64,000 nucleotides of DNA from Psychrobacter urativorans (GCF_904846695.1 NZ_CAJHBR010000013.1:1-64000); one strand, 5' to 3'; positions 36,811 through 46,410 are shown, counted from the first letter of the stretch. The notes: generated by a model not told the origin, from the sequence alone. A program made the numbers and translations.

Positions 36811-37014
36811 GAGCAGATCCTAAACAAGTGAGAAAATAGACGTTAACAGCGTCTGTTAAAAAGACACCATAGAAAATTAAGCAAAAAATAAGTTAAAAAA
36901 ACAATATACAAAAATAACAGCAATAGCAAATTCTGGGTTTAATGTTTAAACAAAACCCAGCAACCTAATATAAGGCTATATTTGCTTTAACCTGCTGTTA
37001 GCGAAGCCAGTTAG

Positions 37015-39126
37015 TTAGTTACTGACTTCCTTAGTCTCCAAAGGTTTATCTAGAGGTACATTGTACAGACGCAGCGCCTCTTTCATTACATTGTGAAATA
37101 CTGGTGCTGCGGTTAAACCGGCATAAATCTGACCGCGTGGATCTTCGATTAAGATTACCCCTACTAGCTTCGGATTAGAAGCTGGAGCCATACCAGCAAA
37201 GACGTTACGGTACTGATCCGTATAATAACCACCGTCAGGATTGATACGTCGTGAAGTACCTGTTTTACCCGCTACTCGATAACCATCAATAGCCGCCGCT
37301 TTTGCTGTACCACCTATTTCAGTGACCGCCTCTAGCATTTTTACGATGTCCATCGCTTGTTCACGTTCCATAATACGTTTACTAGGCAATGGGGTAGTAT
37401 TTTTGCTCAAGGTTAGCGGATGCATTATGCCACCTGAAGCCAAAGCAGCATAGGCTTGGGCTACTTGTGCCAAAGTTACTTGCAGGCCATAACCATAACT
37501 GACAGTAGCACGGCGAGCGATTTCGTTTTCTTTTGGCGTAGTTACTGAACCAGCGCCTTCCCCTGGAAACTGTAGGGGGGTCTTTGCGCCAAAGCCAAAC
37601 TGATGCTGCATATTAGTTATGGCATCTGCAGGTAAAGATAGAGCTATTTTAGTAGAGGCCACGTTACTTGATTTTTGCAATAAGGTAGCCATGTTTATGG
37701 TACCCAAATTGTTATGATCGCGGATCGTGTAGCCTGGGACTCGGATGGAGCCAGGGTTAGTATCAATAAGAGAGCTGGCCGTATATTTGCCTGAATCTAA
37801 AGCGGCAGCAACGGTAAAGGGCTTCATTACTGAACCGGGTTCAAAGACATCGAGTAACGCTCGGTTACGCTGATTCTCGCCAGTCATCTCGTTAAGGTTG
37901 TTAGAGTTAAACGACGGCCATGTCGATAAAGCCAATACCTCGCCAGTCTGCACATCCACTATCATACCGGTCGACCACCGAGCTTGTTGCAAGCGTCCAG
38001 CTTTTTCTAGCTCTTTGTAAAGCAAATACTGTAAACGCGAATCGATAGTCAAAGCTACATCTTGTCCCGGTACTTCAGGCTCAATTTGCTTAAGCTCTCT
38101 TAAACTGTTTTGTTTGGCATCTTTTAGGATCAGCACCTTGCCATCCTTGCCCGCTAGCATGCTGTCGTATTGACGCTCAATACCTGCTCTACCCTCATAA
38201 CCGCCTTCAGGGTCATCGACATTTTGCCCCATAAAGCCTAACAGCTGCGAATTGGGTTGCGGCTGTGGGTAATAACGCTGGAAGAAGTTCTTCTCGTATA
38301 CTCCAGGGAAGTCGAGGCTAGTAACGCTCTGCGCAATTTCAGGAGTGACTTTATTGAGTAGCGGTAAATAATGCGAACCGGCCCCTGAAGGTAAAGCTGC
38401 CTTTACCGCCGCAGCGTCGGTCGCATCAACGCTAGGATCAATAGCAGCCGACTTTTTCAGCTGTTCTAATGGAATATTAGCAGCGACCGCTAGCGGTGTT
38501 AAATCCATATTGTCTAGACGCTTTTGCATGCGAGCTTGCATCTGTGGATGATCGTTATTTTCAATGATAATGCGTTTTAGCTCATAGTACTCTTGTGCAT
38601 AATCATGCGGGCTAAAAGAGACCGTAGCTAAAGGAGCGCTAACCGCCAGTGGCAAATTATTACGATCAGTAATCATGCCACGGTAAGACTTTTGCGTACG
38701 CACACTAGTGATCAGCTCATTACCTTTATCTTGATAAAACTGAGCGTTAGCGACTTGCAAATAATAGGCACGGCCTACTAGCGCAACTAAGACGAATAGC
38801 GCAATGCCCCAGATAGTGCGAAAACGGTTTTTATCACTCTCAAAACCACCACGTGACGAGGCACCAGAGGCTTTATTAAAAGCAATTTTTTTACGGTTCT
38901 TAACACTAGTATAAGCGCCCGCTGTACTATCGTTTTTTAGACGGCTGTTTAGTTTAGCAGAGCGATTTTTTAAGTTAGTTTTAGCCGTGCTTTTGGAGGC
39001 CGAGGCTTTATTTCCAGTGCTATTATCAGCTTTAGCACTACTAGCGCGGCGCAAAGGTTTGATGACTTTGCCAGCGGTAGCTTTGCTGCTAGATGCTTTG
39101 CCAGTTTTGGTTGTTTTATCACTCAT
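37015..39126 (-). CDS. ftsI: Septal peptidoglycan transpeptidase FtsI (PBP3) with long basic N-terminal tail
   Basis: 703 residues. The catalytic domain has the S-x-x-K motif GSVMKPFTV (about 435), SSN (about 490) and KTGTS (about 620). The dimerisation domain (about 140-330) and one TM helix (IWGIALFVLVALVGRAYYLQ, about 108-127) are normal. The odd part is the cytoplasmic N-terminus: about 105 residues rich in Lys, Ser, Ala and Thr, against about 20 in E. coli FtsI. It cross-links septal wall with FtsW and the FtsQLB complex. It overlaps ftsL by 4 bp. Confidence 0.95.
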   Translation of the reverse strand: MSDKTTKTGKASSSKATAGKVIKPLRRASSAKADNSTGNKASASKSTAKTNLKNRSAKLNSRLKNDSTAGAYTSVKNRKKIAFNKASGASSRGGFESDKNRFRTIWGIALFVLVALVGRAYYLQVANAQFYQDKGNELITSVRTQKSYRGMITDRNNLPLAVSAPLATVSFSPHDYAQEYYELKRIIIENNDHPQMQARMQKRLDNMDLTPLAVAANIPLEQLKKSAAIDPSVDATDAAAVKAALPSGAGSHYLPLLNKVTPEIAQSVTSLDFPGVYEKNFFQRYYPQPQPNSQLLGFMGQNVDDPEGGYEGRAGIERQYDSMLAGKDGKVLILKDAKQNSLRELKQIEPEVPGQDVALTIDSRLQYLLYKELEKAGRLQQARWSTGMIVDVQTGEVLALSTWPSFNSNNLNEMTGENQRNRALLDVFEPGSVMKPFTVAAALDSGKYTASSLIDTNPGSIRVPGYTIRDHNNLGTINMATLLQKSSNVASTKIALSLPADAITNMQHQFGFGAKTPLQFPGEGAGSVTTPKENEIARRATVSYGYGLQVTLAQVAQAYAALASGGIMHPLTLSKNTTPLPSKRIMEREQAMDIVKMLEAVTEIGGTAKAAAIDGYRVAGKTGTSRRINPDGGYYTDQYRNVFAGMAPASNPKLVGVILIEDPRGQIYAGLTAAPVFHNVMKEALRLYNVPLDKPLETKEVSN

Positions 39127-39587
39127 TGAGCGACCTCCGCTACTGCAGCATCATCAGTAGTACTAGCTTTTGTGCTTGTATCTACAGGGGCACTGGCTTT
39201 AGGTTCGGCCGTTGCTACTGGAGCACCTAACTGGATAATGAGCTTGTCTTTAAGGGTTGGGGTGTACATATTAAGTTCGGAAACCGCACGACTAGCAATC
39301 TGCGGCGTCGCACTAAAGGTTTGCTGTTCAATGAGCAAGCGCTGATGCTCAACTTGTAGTTTGCGTTGTTGCTTTTTCATATCTTGCAAGGTTTTGTAAT
39401 CCTGATGATATTGTTGAATCCCCTCGGCAGTTTTTATACCGCTCCAGACGATGCTCGTTGCCAATAATAGCAGCAACACCACATAAATACTGACCACGTT
39501 AAAGCGCTGCGCGAATATTTCGCCGACATCAGTCGTTGCCGCTGCAGCGGCCTTGTGTTGGTTGCTAGGTTTACCCGATAGTGCCAT
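39123..39587 (-). CDS. ftsL: Cell division protein FtsL
   Basis: A 154-residue bitopic protein: cytoplasmic tail (1-33), TM helix (VVSIYVVLLLLLATSIVWSGI, about 32-52), then a periplasmic coiled coil (about 55-100, Lys/Gln/Glu-rich heptads). An Ala/Thr-rich C-terminal tail of about 35 residues is absent from E. coli FtsL. Place between rsmH and ftsI and the topology support the call. It forms the FtsQLB complex that activates FtsWI. Confidence 0.88.
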   Translation of the reverse strand: MALSGKPSNQHKAAAAATTDVGEIFAQRFNVVSIYVVLLLLLATSIVWSGIKTAEGIQQYHQDYKTLQDMKKQQRKLQVEHQRLLIEQQTFSATPQIASRAVSELNMYTPTLKDKLIIQLGAPVATAEPKASAPVDTSTKASTTDDAAVAEVAQ

Positions 39588-39621
39588 GACGATCTCAAAA
39601 AAGTGAACTTAAATATAAAAG

Positions 39622-39670
39622 ATTATTGCGACTGTCTATAACAATCATTGTTATAGACAGTCGCAATAAT
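39622..39670. repeat. Perfect 49-bp palindrome between rsmH and ftsL
   Basis: The 24-nt arm 39622-39645 (ATTATTGCGACTGTCTATAA then CAAT) is exactly mirrored by 39647-39670 around a single central C at 39646. It lies 35 bp upstream of the ftsL start. The spacing is too tight for a normal hairpin loop, but it could form a cruciform or an mRNA hairpin, or be a protein-binding site. No strong T tract follows on the minus strand (CTTTTATATTT), so it is only a weak terminator candidate. The rest of 39671-39896 shows nothing more. Confidence 0.9.
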
Positions 39671-39896
39671 AAAAATGTCAGTCATCACACCGATGATAAA
39701 GAGTATTTATATCTATACAATTTACCTTCGTTGTTAATAACAATTTCATAACCATTACTGAGTAAAACCTAAAACCAACCCGCTCAAAGCCTAGCAGCCA
39801 ATATTTACAGCTTTTTAACAGTAGCGTAGTCATTCAGAATCAATCACTGCCTAATTGCTAATCACTAGCTAACTATTACTCACTACCCTTTGCTAG

Positions 39897-41018
39897 TTAC
39901 TGCTTATCTTCTGTAGGATTGACGACGGTATCAGTACGAGTAGCGGCACGTAACCAAGCACTGCGCGAACGCGGATTAGCAGCCACTTCAGCTTTACTGG
40001 GGCCAACACGTCTTGGCTTACTAAAATAACGGGGGCGATCAGGCCTTATGGGTAATTGCTCATCCTCGGGATACTGACCTTTACTATGACGCTGCAAAAA
40101 CTGCTTGATACGGCGATCTTCAAGCGAGTGAAAACTAATCACTGCCAGCTGTCCACCCGCTTTGACCACTGCAATACTTTGTTGCAAAAAGCTATCAACA
40201 TCACCAAGCTCGTTGTTAATGAATATCCGCATCGCCTGAAAGCTTTGAGTCGCTGGGTGCTTGCCACGTTGCCAGTTAGGATGCGCCACTTTTATGGTCT
40301 CAGCCAGCGCCAAGGTAGAAGTATAACTGTCCATCTCCTTGATCGCACGCGCAATACGGCGACTGTGACGCTCTTCACCGAACTCAAAAAGCACATTGGC
40401 TAAAGTCTCATCATCGACATCTGCCAGCCATGCTGAAACTGGCTGACCACGGCTCGTGTCCATGCGCATGTCGACTGCGCCATCACGCATAAAGCTAAAG
40501 CCACGACTACCATCATCAATTTGTGGTGAGGATACGCCTAAATCGGCCATCAGCCCATCCACTTGGCTGATACCCAGAGCGGCTAAGCTGGTGGTTAAGC
40601 TGGCAAAGCTGTCGTGAATAACCGTTACTCGGCTATCCTCACTCGCCAACGCTTGCGCCACGCTAATAGCGGTCGGGTCTTTGTCAAAGACAATCAGCCG
40701 CGCATCATCTGCCAGTTGGCTCAATAACAATCGACTATGACCACCACGGCCAAAAGTCGCATCGACATAGATACCAGTAGCTTGCAGGCTGTCTTCGGGT
40801 AAAGACTTGACCCCTAATACTGCCGCTACAGCTTCTGATAATAATACCGCATCATGATTAAAGCTTAATTCATCGGGCGTTACTGTATTAGCCGACGACA
40901 AATTATCCAGCGCAGCCATATCAGCTGTCGGTGCAGTAGTCGTGGTCGACGAATCCAAGACATCAGTGGCTGATGAAGGAGGTAACTTAGGGTCTAGCTG
41001 AGACTTAGATAATGACAC
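39897..41018 (-). CDS. rsmH: 16S rRNA m4C1402 methyltransferase RsmH (MraW)
   Basis: 373 residues. The SAM domain starts at HDAVLLSEAV (about 54) with GIYVDATFGRGGHSRLLL (about 81-98), and later GLMADLGVSSPQIDDGSRGFSF, FEFGEERHSRRIARAI and VISFHSLEDRRIKQFL. It methylates N4 of C1402 in 16S rRNA. The frame begins at GTG 41016-41018, giving a Ser/Thr-rich leader of about 50 residues, longer than usual; Met34 (40919) is another possible start. mraZ, which often precedes it, is absent: gltX diverges here. Confidence 0.93.
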   Translation of the reverse strand: MSLSKSQLDPKLPPSSATDVLDSSTTTTAPTADMAALDNLSSANTVTPDELSFNHDAVLLSEAVAAVLGVKSLPEDSLQATGIYVDATFGRGGHSRLLLSQLADDARLIVFDKDPTAISVAQALASEDSRVTVIHDSFASLTTSLAALGISQVDGLMADLGVSSPQIDDGSRGFSFMRDGAVDMRMDTSRGQPVSAWLADVDDETLANVLFEFGEERHSRRIARAIKEMDSYTSTLALAETIKVAHPNWQRGKHPATQSFQAMRIFINNELGDVDSFLQQSIAVVKAGGQLAVISFHSLEDRRIKQFLQRHSKGQYPEDEQLPIRPDRPRYFSKPRRVGPSKAEVAANPRSRSAWLRAATRTDTVVNPTEDKQ

Positions 41019-41264
41019 AAATAACTCAATAAATGACGACCAATGAGGCCATTAATAGTAAAAATTAGATAGAAATAAATGGCTTAAGAATTGCCTAGTG
41101 TTATTATCGCAAGGATACACTGGTAGTCAAGCGCCATCTATTGTTTTCGAAAAAAATATTATATCTGTCTGTTATACTAGAGCGATATTTTACGCTATTC
41201 GCTTGCTGCAATAAAATTCTTTCAGCGATATTCTTTTATTTATAATAATACATCTGAGGCCATC

Positions 41265-42794
41265 ATGACCCAAGCTAATCCTACTGCCACCTCCAACCGC
41301 CCTGTACGTACCCGAATTGCTCCTTCTCCTACTGGCTTTCCGCATGTCGGCACCGCTTATATTGCGCTATTTAACTTAGCCTTTGCTAAAGCTCATGGCG
41401 GCGAGTTTATTCTACGTATTGAAGATACTGACCAAGTTCGCTCTACTGAGCAGTCTGAACAAATGATTTTGGACGCCCTGCGTTGGGTAGGTCTTGATTG
41501 GGCGGAAGGCCCTGATGTTGGTGGGCCACATGCCCCATATCGTCAGAGCGAGCGTGCCGATATCTATAAACAACATGCCCAGCAGCTGCTTGATAACGAT
41601 CATGCTTTCCGTTGTTTTTGTACTAGTGAAGAGCTTGATGTGATGCGTAGCGAGCAAATGGCTAGAGGTGAGTCGCCCCGCTATGACGGTCGTTATGCTG
41701 ATTTGTCACGTGCAGAATCTGATCAGATGGTAAGCGATGGCAAGCCGTTTGTAATCCGTATGCGGGTTCCAAGCGAAGGGGTTTGTAAAGTTGACGATAT
41801 GCTACGGGGTACTGTTGAAATCCCTTGGGCACAAGTCGATATGCAAGTGCTACTAAAGACTGATGGCTTACCTACTTACCATTTAGCTAACGTCGTCGAT
41901 GACCATTTAATGGAAATCAGCCATGTCATGCGTGGTGAAGAGTGGCTAAACTCTGCGCCAAAGCATCAGCTGCTGTATGAATACTTTGGGTGGGAGATGC
42001 CGGTACTCTGTCATATGCCGTTGTTACGTAACCCTGATAAGTCAAAATTGTCAAAGCGTAAAAACCCAACCTCTATCACTTACTATCGTGATGCTGGGGT
42101 ATTACCTGAAGCTTTGCTAAACTACCTCGGCCGTATGGGTTACTCAATGCCGAATGAAGCTGAGAAATTTAGTTTAGAAGAAATGATAGCCAGCTTCGAT
42201 ATTCAACGTGTCTCGCTTGGCGGCCCTATCTTCGATACCGAAAAACTTAATTGGCTCAATGCTGAGTGGCTACGGGCGCTAACGCCAGAGGAGCTGAAGA
42301 ACAGAATCCTTGATTGGGCTAATAATAGCGACAAACTTACTGCTATGGCAGCTGCCATTCAACCTCGTATTGAGCTGCTTTCTGATGCTGTCAATTGGGG
42401 TGGCTTCTACTTCCAAAACTTACCGGCGATCAAAGCCGAAGACTTCAGCCATAAGACGCTCTCCGATGAGCAAGTTATAGAATTGCTACAGCTAGCAATA
42501 TGGCAGCTTGAAGCCTTGCCTACTTGGTCTGAAGACAATATCTACGCTACTATCAAAGGCCTCTCGGCAGCGCTAGATATCAAAATGCGCGACTTTATCG
42601 CTCCGTTCTTTATCGCTATTGCTGGTAGCACCTCATCGACTCCAGTGATGAACTCTATGTGGATCATTGGTGCTGATATGACGTTAATACGTCTGCGTCA
42701 TGCGGTAGATACCCTTGGCGGTCTAGGTAAGAAAAAATTGAAAAAGCTTGAGAAAACGGCTGCGGACTTACCTGATTTTTTGGCAGCAGAATAG
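41265..42794 (+). CDS. gltX: Glutamyl-tRNA synthetase
   Basis: A 509-residue class I synthetase. It has the HIGH-type motif [18 protein letters not shown] (about 21-38) and the KMSKS-type [10 protein letters not shown] (about 262-271), with a C-terminal anticodon-binding helical domain ending [15 protein letters not shown]. It charges tRNA-Glu; one tRNA-Glu gene lies 1.7 kb downstream. It diverges from rsmH across a 246-bp spacer. Confidence 0.95.
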   Translation: MTQANPTATSNRPVRTRIAPSPTGFPHVGTAYIALFNLAFAKAHGGEFILRIEDTDQVRSTEQSEQMILDALRWVGLDWAEGPDVGGPHAPYRQSERADIYKQHAQQLLDNDHAFRCFCTSEELDVMRSEQMARGESPRYDGRYADLSRAESDQMVSDGKPFVIRMRVPSEGVCKVDDMLRGTVEIPWAQVDMQVLLKTDGLPTYHLANVVDDHLMEISHVMRGEEWLNSAPKHQLLYEYFGWEMPVLCHMPLLRNPDKSKLSKRKNPTSITYYRDAGVLPEALLNYLGRMGYSMPNEAEKFSLEEMIASFDIQRVSLGGPIFDTEKLNWLNAEWLRALTPEELKNRILDWANNSDKLTAMAAAIQPRIELLSDAVNWGGFYFQNLPAIKAEDFSHKTLSDEQVIELLQLAIWQLEALPTWSEDNIYATIKGLSAALDIKMRDFIAPFFIAIAGSTSSTPVMNSMWIIGADMTLIRLRHAVDTLGGLGKKKLKKLEKTAADLPDFLAAE

Positions 42795-42841
42795 CTTTAA
42801 CTATCAGTTAACGGCCTAGTTAATTGAAGACATAGTTAGTT

Positions 42842-42876
42842 AAAAAGAGGGGTCATGTTAATACTGGCCCCTTTTT
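42842..42876 (+). terminator. Terminator after gltX
   Basis: AAAAAGAGGGG (42842-42852) pairs, with one bulge, with CCCCTTTTT (42868-42876), inner bases TCA and TGG adding to the stem. It ends in a T run, 48 bp past the stop. Confidence 0.7.
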
Positions 42877-42941
42877 ACGTTAATCCCAGCATTTGAATGC
42901 TCATACCGATTCTTTATTTAACATCTCAATTGGAAATAAAT

Positions 42942-43307
42942 ATGGCCGCCAAAACCGTTATCATAGAAAGCAAAGATTATGTCTTTAACACCCTAAAAGA
43001 AGCGCAAAAATACTATGATGCAATCGTCAAAGAGCTATACGATGCCAAGCTAATCCTCACAACTGGTCAAGACTTTGAAGACTTAAAGTGGATATATACC
43101 GCCTACTGTAACTATACCAATCATGATGTAGATCGATTAAAAGAATCTGACATAGTTGGCTTCAAAGGTATAAGCACAGTACGACAAAATGCTGGGCAAT
43201 ATATTCCCACTGAATGTTGTGCCATTATTTTCTCAGATAATACCGAAGAAGAGTTTTTTACTGATAAAGCCATTAAAGAGATCGCTATCAAGCAAAATCC
43301 ACGTTAA
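42942..43307 (+). CDS. Small protein of unknown function (possibly DUF3223-like)
   Basis: 121 residues from the ATG at 42942 (GGA just upstream); the frame is open back to 42897 without a better signal. It begins TVIIESKDYVFNTLKEAQKYYDAIV. It ends with CCAIIFSDNTEEEFFTDKAIKEI, a pattern reminiscent of the R-DGS--DFS-RKC end of DUF3223/DCL domains. The match is weak and the middle is not recognised. There are no membrane or export signals. Confidence 0.5.
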   Translation: MAAKTVIIESKDYVFNTLKEAQKYYDAIVKELYDAKLILTTGQDFEDLKWIYTAYCNYTNHDVDRLKESDIVGFKGISTVRQNAGQYIPTECCAIIFSDNTEEEFFTDKAIKEIAIKQNPR

Positions 43308-43399
43308 TTTGCAATTATTAAGCTAGGTACTTTTCTTGGCACTTCATCGTCAAACAATATTCAACGTTCTTTTTATACTTACACACTGAGAGATTACTC

Positions 43400-43828
43400 A
43401 TGCCCTATCCAGCAGCTATAGACCCTAGTCTAGTCGGAGAATACGATGAGTATGCTGATTCGGGCGGTGGTTATTTCTTTGATGAAGTCTTAGAGTATAG
43501 GGTTTGGTGCTGTTCTAATAGCATTACAGAAGTTATAGATACTGATGACTATAAGCAAAATAACGCTAGCAATAGCAATCACCATGATTATTACCGTGCC
43601 TTTGCCACCTATCAGCAAGCTTTAGCGTTCGCTGCTACTATTCAAAACGCAGAGACACCCGTGGCCTTAGTCAGACAGCTTGAATGGGTCGATCAGCCCT
43701 CACGAGGGGTCTACCTTCACCACAAAGGCGAGAGAATTACAGAATGGCAAGCTGAGTGGTTGGCTAGAGGTACAAGAGAAGCTAACGATATCCCTGATTT
43801 CCTGCAAAAGCATACTCAAGCTAAATAG
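43400..43828 (+). CDS. Conserved small protein of unknown function
   Basis: A 142-residue soluble acidic protein. It shows FDEVLEYRVWCC, then a histidine-rich spot, a DYYRAFATYQQALAFAATIQ segment, LVRQLEWVDQPSRGVYLHHKGERITEWQAEWLARGTR and a short tail. Similar proteins in proteobacteria are sometimes labelled GNAT-like, but no acetyl-CoA P-loop is visible here, so that label is not adopted. It is monocistronic, 92 bp after the previous gene. Confidence 0.6.
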   Translation: MPYPAAIDPSLVGEYDEYADSGGGYFFDEVLEYRVWCCSNSITEVIDTDDYKQNNASNSNHHDYYRAFATYQQALAFAATIQNAETPVALVRQLEWVDQPSRGVYLHHKGERITEWQAEWLARGTREANDIPDFLQKHTQAK

Positions 43829-43833
43829 TCATA

Positions 43834-43886
43834 CCGTAATCTATGCCGTAATCAATGCCGTAATCAATGCCGTAATCAATGCCGTT
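43834..43886. repeat. 12-bp tandem repeat, four-plus copies
   Basis: CCGTAATCAATG repeats at 43846, 43858 and 43870, with a variant (CCGTAATCTATG) at 43834 and a partial copy at the end. It begins 6 bp after the stop of the preceding gene. The rest of 43887-44266 has short TAATAATTGC direct repeats near 43970 but no gene. Confidence 0.85.
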
Positions 43887-44266
43887 AAGACGATAGCGAA
43901 ACTTGCTTATTGGGATAGAGGAATAACCATTAGATAATTTTTGTGCTAAAAAATGCACTGAGCTTACTAATAATTGCTAATAATTGCTAATAACACTGAA
44001 ATAACGACAGCATACGGTCTATTTCATAACAGAATCTTGCCAAAGCACTATTAAATGAATTATTAACTGAGGATTAGAGATTTTAGACTCAGATCATTAG
44101 GCTAGATGGCCACATTGATGATTAGCTAAACACTGCAAATGTTGCAAGAGGATAGATATTGGTTATCGATTAGGGCTAAAATCCAGCCTTATGCTGTAGT
44201 TAAGCTACTAAAAACTGCTTTCTTCACTTTTATTTCACTATTTATCAATTAATCTTCAAATAGGTG

Positions 44267-44295
44267 TTGACAACATCTCTGTGATTCCCTAAAAT
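44267..44295 (+). promoter_or_regulatory. Sigma-70-type promoter of the tRNA genes
   Basis: TTGACA (44267-44272), a 17-bp spacer, then TAAAAT (44290-44295), placed 18 bp before tRNA-Ala. This is a near-consensus promoter. Confidence 0.85.
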
Positions 44296-44312
44296 ACGCA
44301 CACTCTTAGCGA

Positions 44313-44388
44313 GGGGCTATAGCTCAGTTGGTAGAGCACTTGCATGGCATGCAAGGGGTCAACGGTTCGACTCCGTTTAGCTCCACCA
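44313..44388 (+). tRNA. tRNA-Ala (anticodon GGC)
   Basis: 76 nt including an encoded CCA. The acceptor stem GGGGCTA/TAGCTCC contains the G3:U70 identity pair of alanine tRNAs. The D arm is AGCTCAGTTGGTAGAGC, the anticodon stem is CTTGC/GCAAG with loop ATGGCAT, and the T arm has GGTTCGACTCC. A strong promoter lies directly upstream. Confidence 0.95.
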
Positions 44389-44528
44389 TCTATTTATCTT
44401 AGTCTCGACTATATAAATATCGCTAGTAGGACAGTATCAGCACCTAGGCAAGGCTTTTTCTATTCATAGATAAGCACTCTGATATTGTGAAGTACCGTTG
44501 TAGCCTTTTTGGTTATAACACTCTATGC

Positions 44529-44604
44529 GTCCCCATCGTCTAGAGGCCTAGGACACCGCCCTTTCACGGCGGTAACGGGGGTTCGAATCCCCCTGGGGAC
44601 GCCA
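44529..44604 (+). tRNA. tRNA-Glu (anticodon UUC)
   Basis: 76 nt including encoded CCA. Acceptor stem GTCCCCA/TGGGGAC, anticodon stem CCGCC/GGCGG with loop CTTTCAC, T arm GGGGGTTCGAATCCCCC. It lies 140 bp after tRNA-Ala with no terminator between, so co-transcription is likely. Confidence 0.95.
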
Positions 44605-44682
44605 CTATTCGGCGTCACTTATTAGCACTTTTGCTTAGAGCTGTTTTCTTAGCATCAGATTAGACTAATAAGTAGCACTTCT

Positions 44683-44721
44683 AAAAAGCTCAATCACTAC
44701 TTAGTGATTGGGCTTTTTTTT
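44683..44721 (+). terminator. Terminator after the tRNA genes
   Basis: AAAAAGCTCAATCACTA pairs with TTAGTGATTGGGCTTTTTTTT, a long stem followed by eight T. Transcription of the tRNA pair should stop here. Confidence 0.9.
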
Positions 44722-44862
44722 GATGTTTATTTATCAGTACTAACTAGCGTTAATCGTAGTATTGTTACTAGCAAACAATCGTAAGCTTACAAGCTAAGGA
44801 TACCTCTGAATACATCGAGGAGGACTTGTTGGCTGTGCTTACAATACTAGCAGTTAGGACAT

Positions 44863-44904
44863 AAAAAAAGCTTATTCACCTCTATTGTCCATGAGCTTTT
44901 TTAT
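44863..44904. terminator. Second weaker hairpin after the tRNA genes
   Basis: AAAAAAAGCT and AGCTTTTTT face each other across about 22 nt. An alternative pairing GGACA/TGTCC overlaps it. No gene is evident in 44605-45237 apart from these hairpins. Confidence 0.4.
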
Positions 44905-45237
44905 TAGTGATGTAGCAAGTTTTTCGGGGTTTGAGTGAGATAGCTTAAAATCATAAATATCATATAGTTAACGAATTTAACTTAGTACCCACATAACTTT
45001 ACATTAACTCTAATTTGTCACACAAACTTACTGCTATATACACAAAACTAGTGTTTCTCTACTTAACAGTGTTATTAATAATTCACATTATTGACTATTA
45101 TTAGCGAATATTCGTACAGCAGACTATTGTTGTTAATATGCTGAAATGAATGAATTAAAATAATCATTTTAACGTATGTAAATATGGGAAAAGATCCCTA
45201 TCATTTCATACTATTTATATAACACTGAGGAACATCT

Positions 45238-46296
45238 ATGATACAAACTTACTCACCACAACGTCGCCCATCATGGCGCGGTGTAATTGCTGGTCTGGTA
45301 ATGGGCTTGATAGTGGTTATGGCAATGATTGCCTTAGCTTTAGTTCTAAGCTCATTTTTACCTTTTGATTTAAAGGGCAGTAGTATTGCTGGTGGTATTT
45401 ATGCTGCAATCACTGCTTTAGTTAGCGCTTTTGTAGCGGGTTATTTTGCTATCAAATTCTCAGCTCCAGAAGCTCTATTCGGTGATGGTACTGATATCGA
45501 TCCTAAAGATGCTAGCTTGACAGGTATGCTTACTGCAGCCCTAATCGTGCTGCTAACTACTTTCTTTGCCATGAGTAGCGCTACTAGTATTTTAGCTACA
45601 GCTGGTAATGCAGTAGGTAGTACTGTAAGCACAGTTGCTAAAACTGCAGGTGGCGTAGTAGCCGCTGGTACATCAGCAGCTGGTACTGCAGCCGTTGCAG
45701 CACCTGATAGTACTGTAGAAAAAGTACAACAGTCAGCGCAAGACGTTTACCAAAAAGTATCTGGTAATATTAGCAAAGAAGATATCAATGCTTTGGTTGC
45801 TAAAAATACTCAAAACTTGAATGAGAAACAAATTGCAGCAACGACTAATGTATTAGACGATATGCTGAACAAGACTAAGAACGAAGTTAAAGAGATGGAC
45901 TTCACTAGTATCGATACTTGGCGCAACATTGATGACTATGCTAAAAACCGTATGGCATCAATCGAAGCTACGCTAAAAGGTCCTGAATTAGTGAACCGTC
46001 TGCAAGCTGAAGGCCTAACTGAAGCGCAAGCAACTGAAGTTCGTACTGAAGTTCAACAGTCATTCACTGAATATAAAGTTAAAACTGAGCAGTATGTTGC
46101 TGAAGCTCAGCAAACTTTAGATAACGGCTTACAACAAGCTGAAGAAGTTGCTCGTAAAGCAGCTTTATATAGTGGTTTATTCTGGTTAATCAGTGCTTTG
46201 CTTACTTTTATCGCCGCTACTATGGGTGCCAAAAGTGCAGCTGCTAACTATCGTTTAGCTAAACCAATCATAACTTATGGTGATAACATTCGTTAA
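45238..46296 (+). CDS. Membrane protein with long central soluble domain, unknown function
   Basis: 352 residues. Three hydrophobic segments near the N-terminus (about 15-38, 48-71, 94-118). An Ala/Thr-rich stretch and an extended polar helical region follow (about 150-310, with alternating Glu/Gln/Lys, e.g. AEAQQTLDNGLQQAEEVARKA). The last TM segment (about 315-338) is LYSGLFWLISALLTFIAATMG. The polar part looks coiled-coil-like and also contains Glu/Asn/Asp-rich NISKEDINALVAKNTQNL. No family is recognised. GAGGAA precedes the ATG. A strong terminator follows. Confidence 0.65.
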   Translation: MIQTYSPQRRPSWRGVIAGLVMGLIVVMAMIALALVLSSFLPFDLKGSSIAGGIYAAITALVSAFVAGYFAIKFSAPEALFGDGTDIDPKDASLTGMLTAALIVLLTTFFAMSSATSILATAGNAVGSTVSTVAKTAGGVVAAGTSAAGTAAVAAPDSTVEKVQQSAQDVYQKVSGNISKEDINALVAKNTQNLNEKQIAATTNVLDDMLNKTKNEVKEMDFTSIDTWRNIDDYAKNRMASIEATLKGPELVNRLQAEGLTEAQATEVRTEVQQSFTEYKVKTEQYVAEAQQTLDNGLQQAEEVARKAALYSGLFWLISALLTFIAATMGAKSAAANYRLAKPIITYGDNIR

Positions 46297-46380
46297 GCAG
46301 TAGTAAAAAACTTAATATAGAAAGCTTATATTAATTAGATTACTTATGTTAGAACGCAATGATTAGAATCAAAGCATTTA

Positions 46381-46410
46381 AAAAGCCCGATCATTATGAT
46401 CGGGCTTTTT
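46381..46410. terminator. Bidirectional terminator between convergent genes
   Basis: AAAAGCCCGATCA-TTA-TGATCGGGCTTTTT, a near-perfect hairpin with T runs on both strands. It serves the membrane protein gene (plus) and the EamA gene (minus). Confidence 0.92.
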
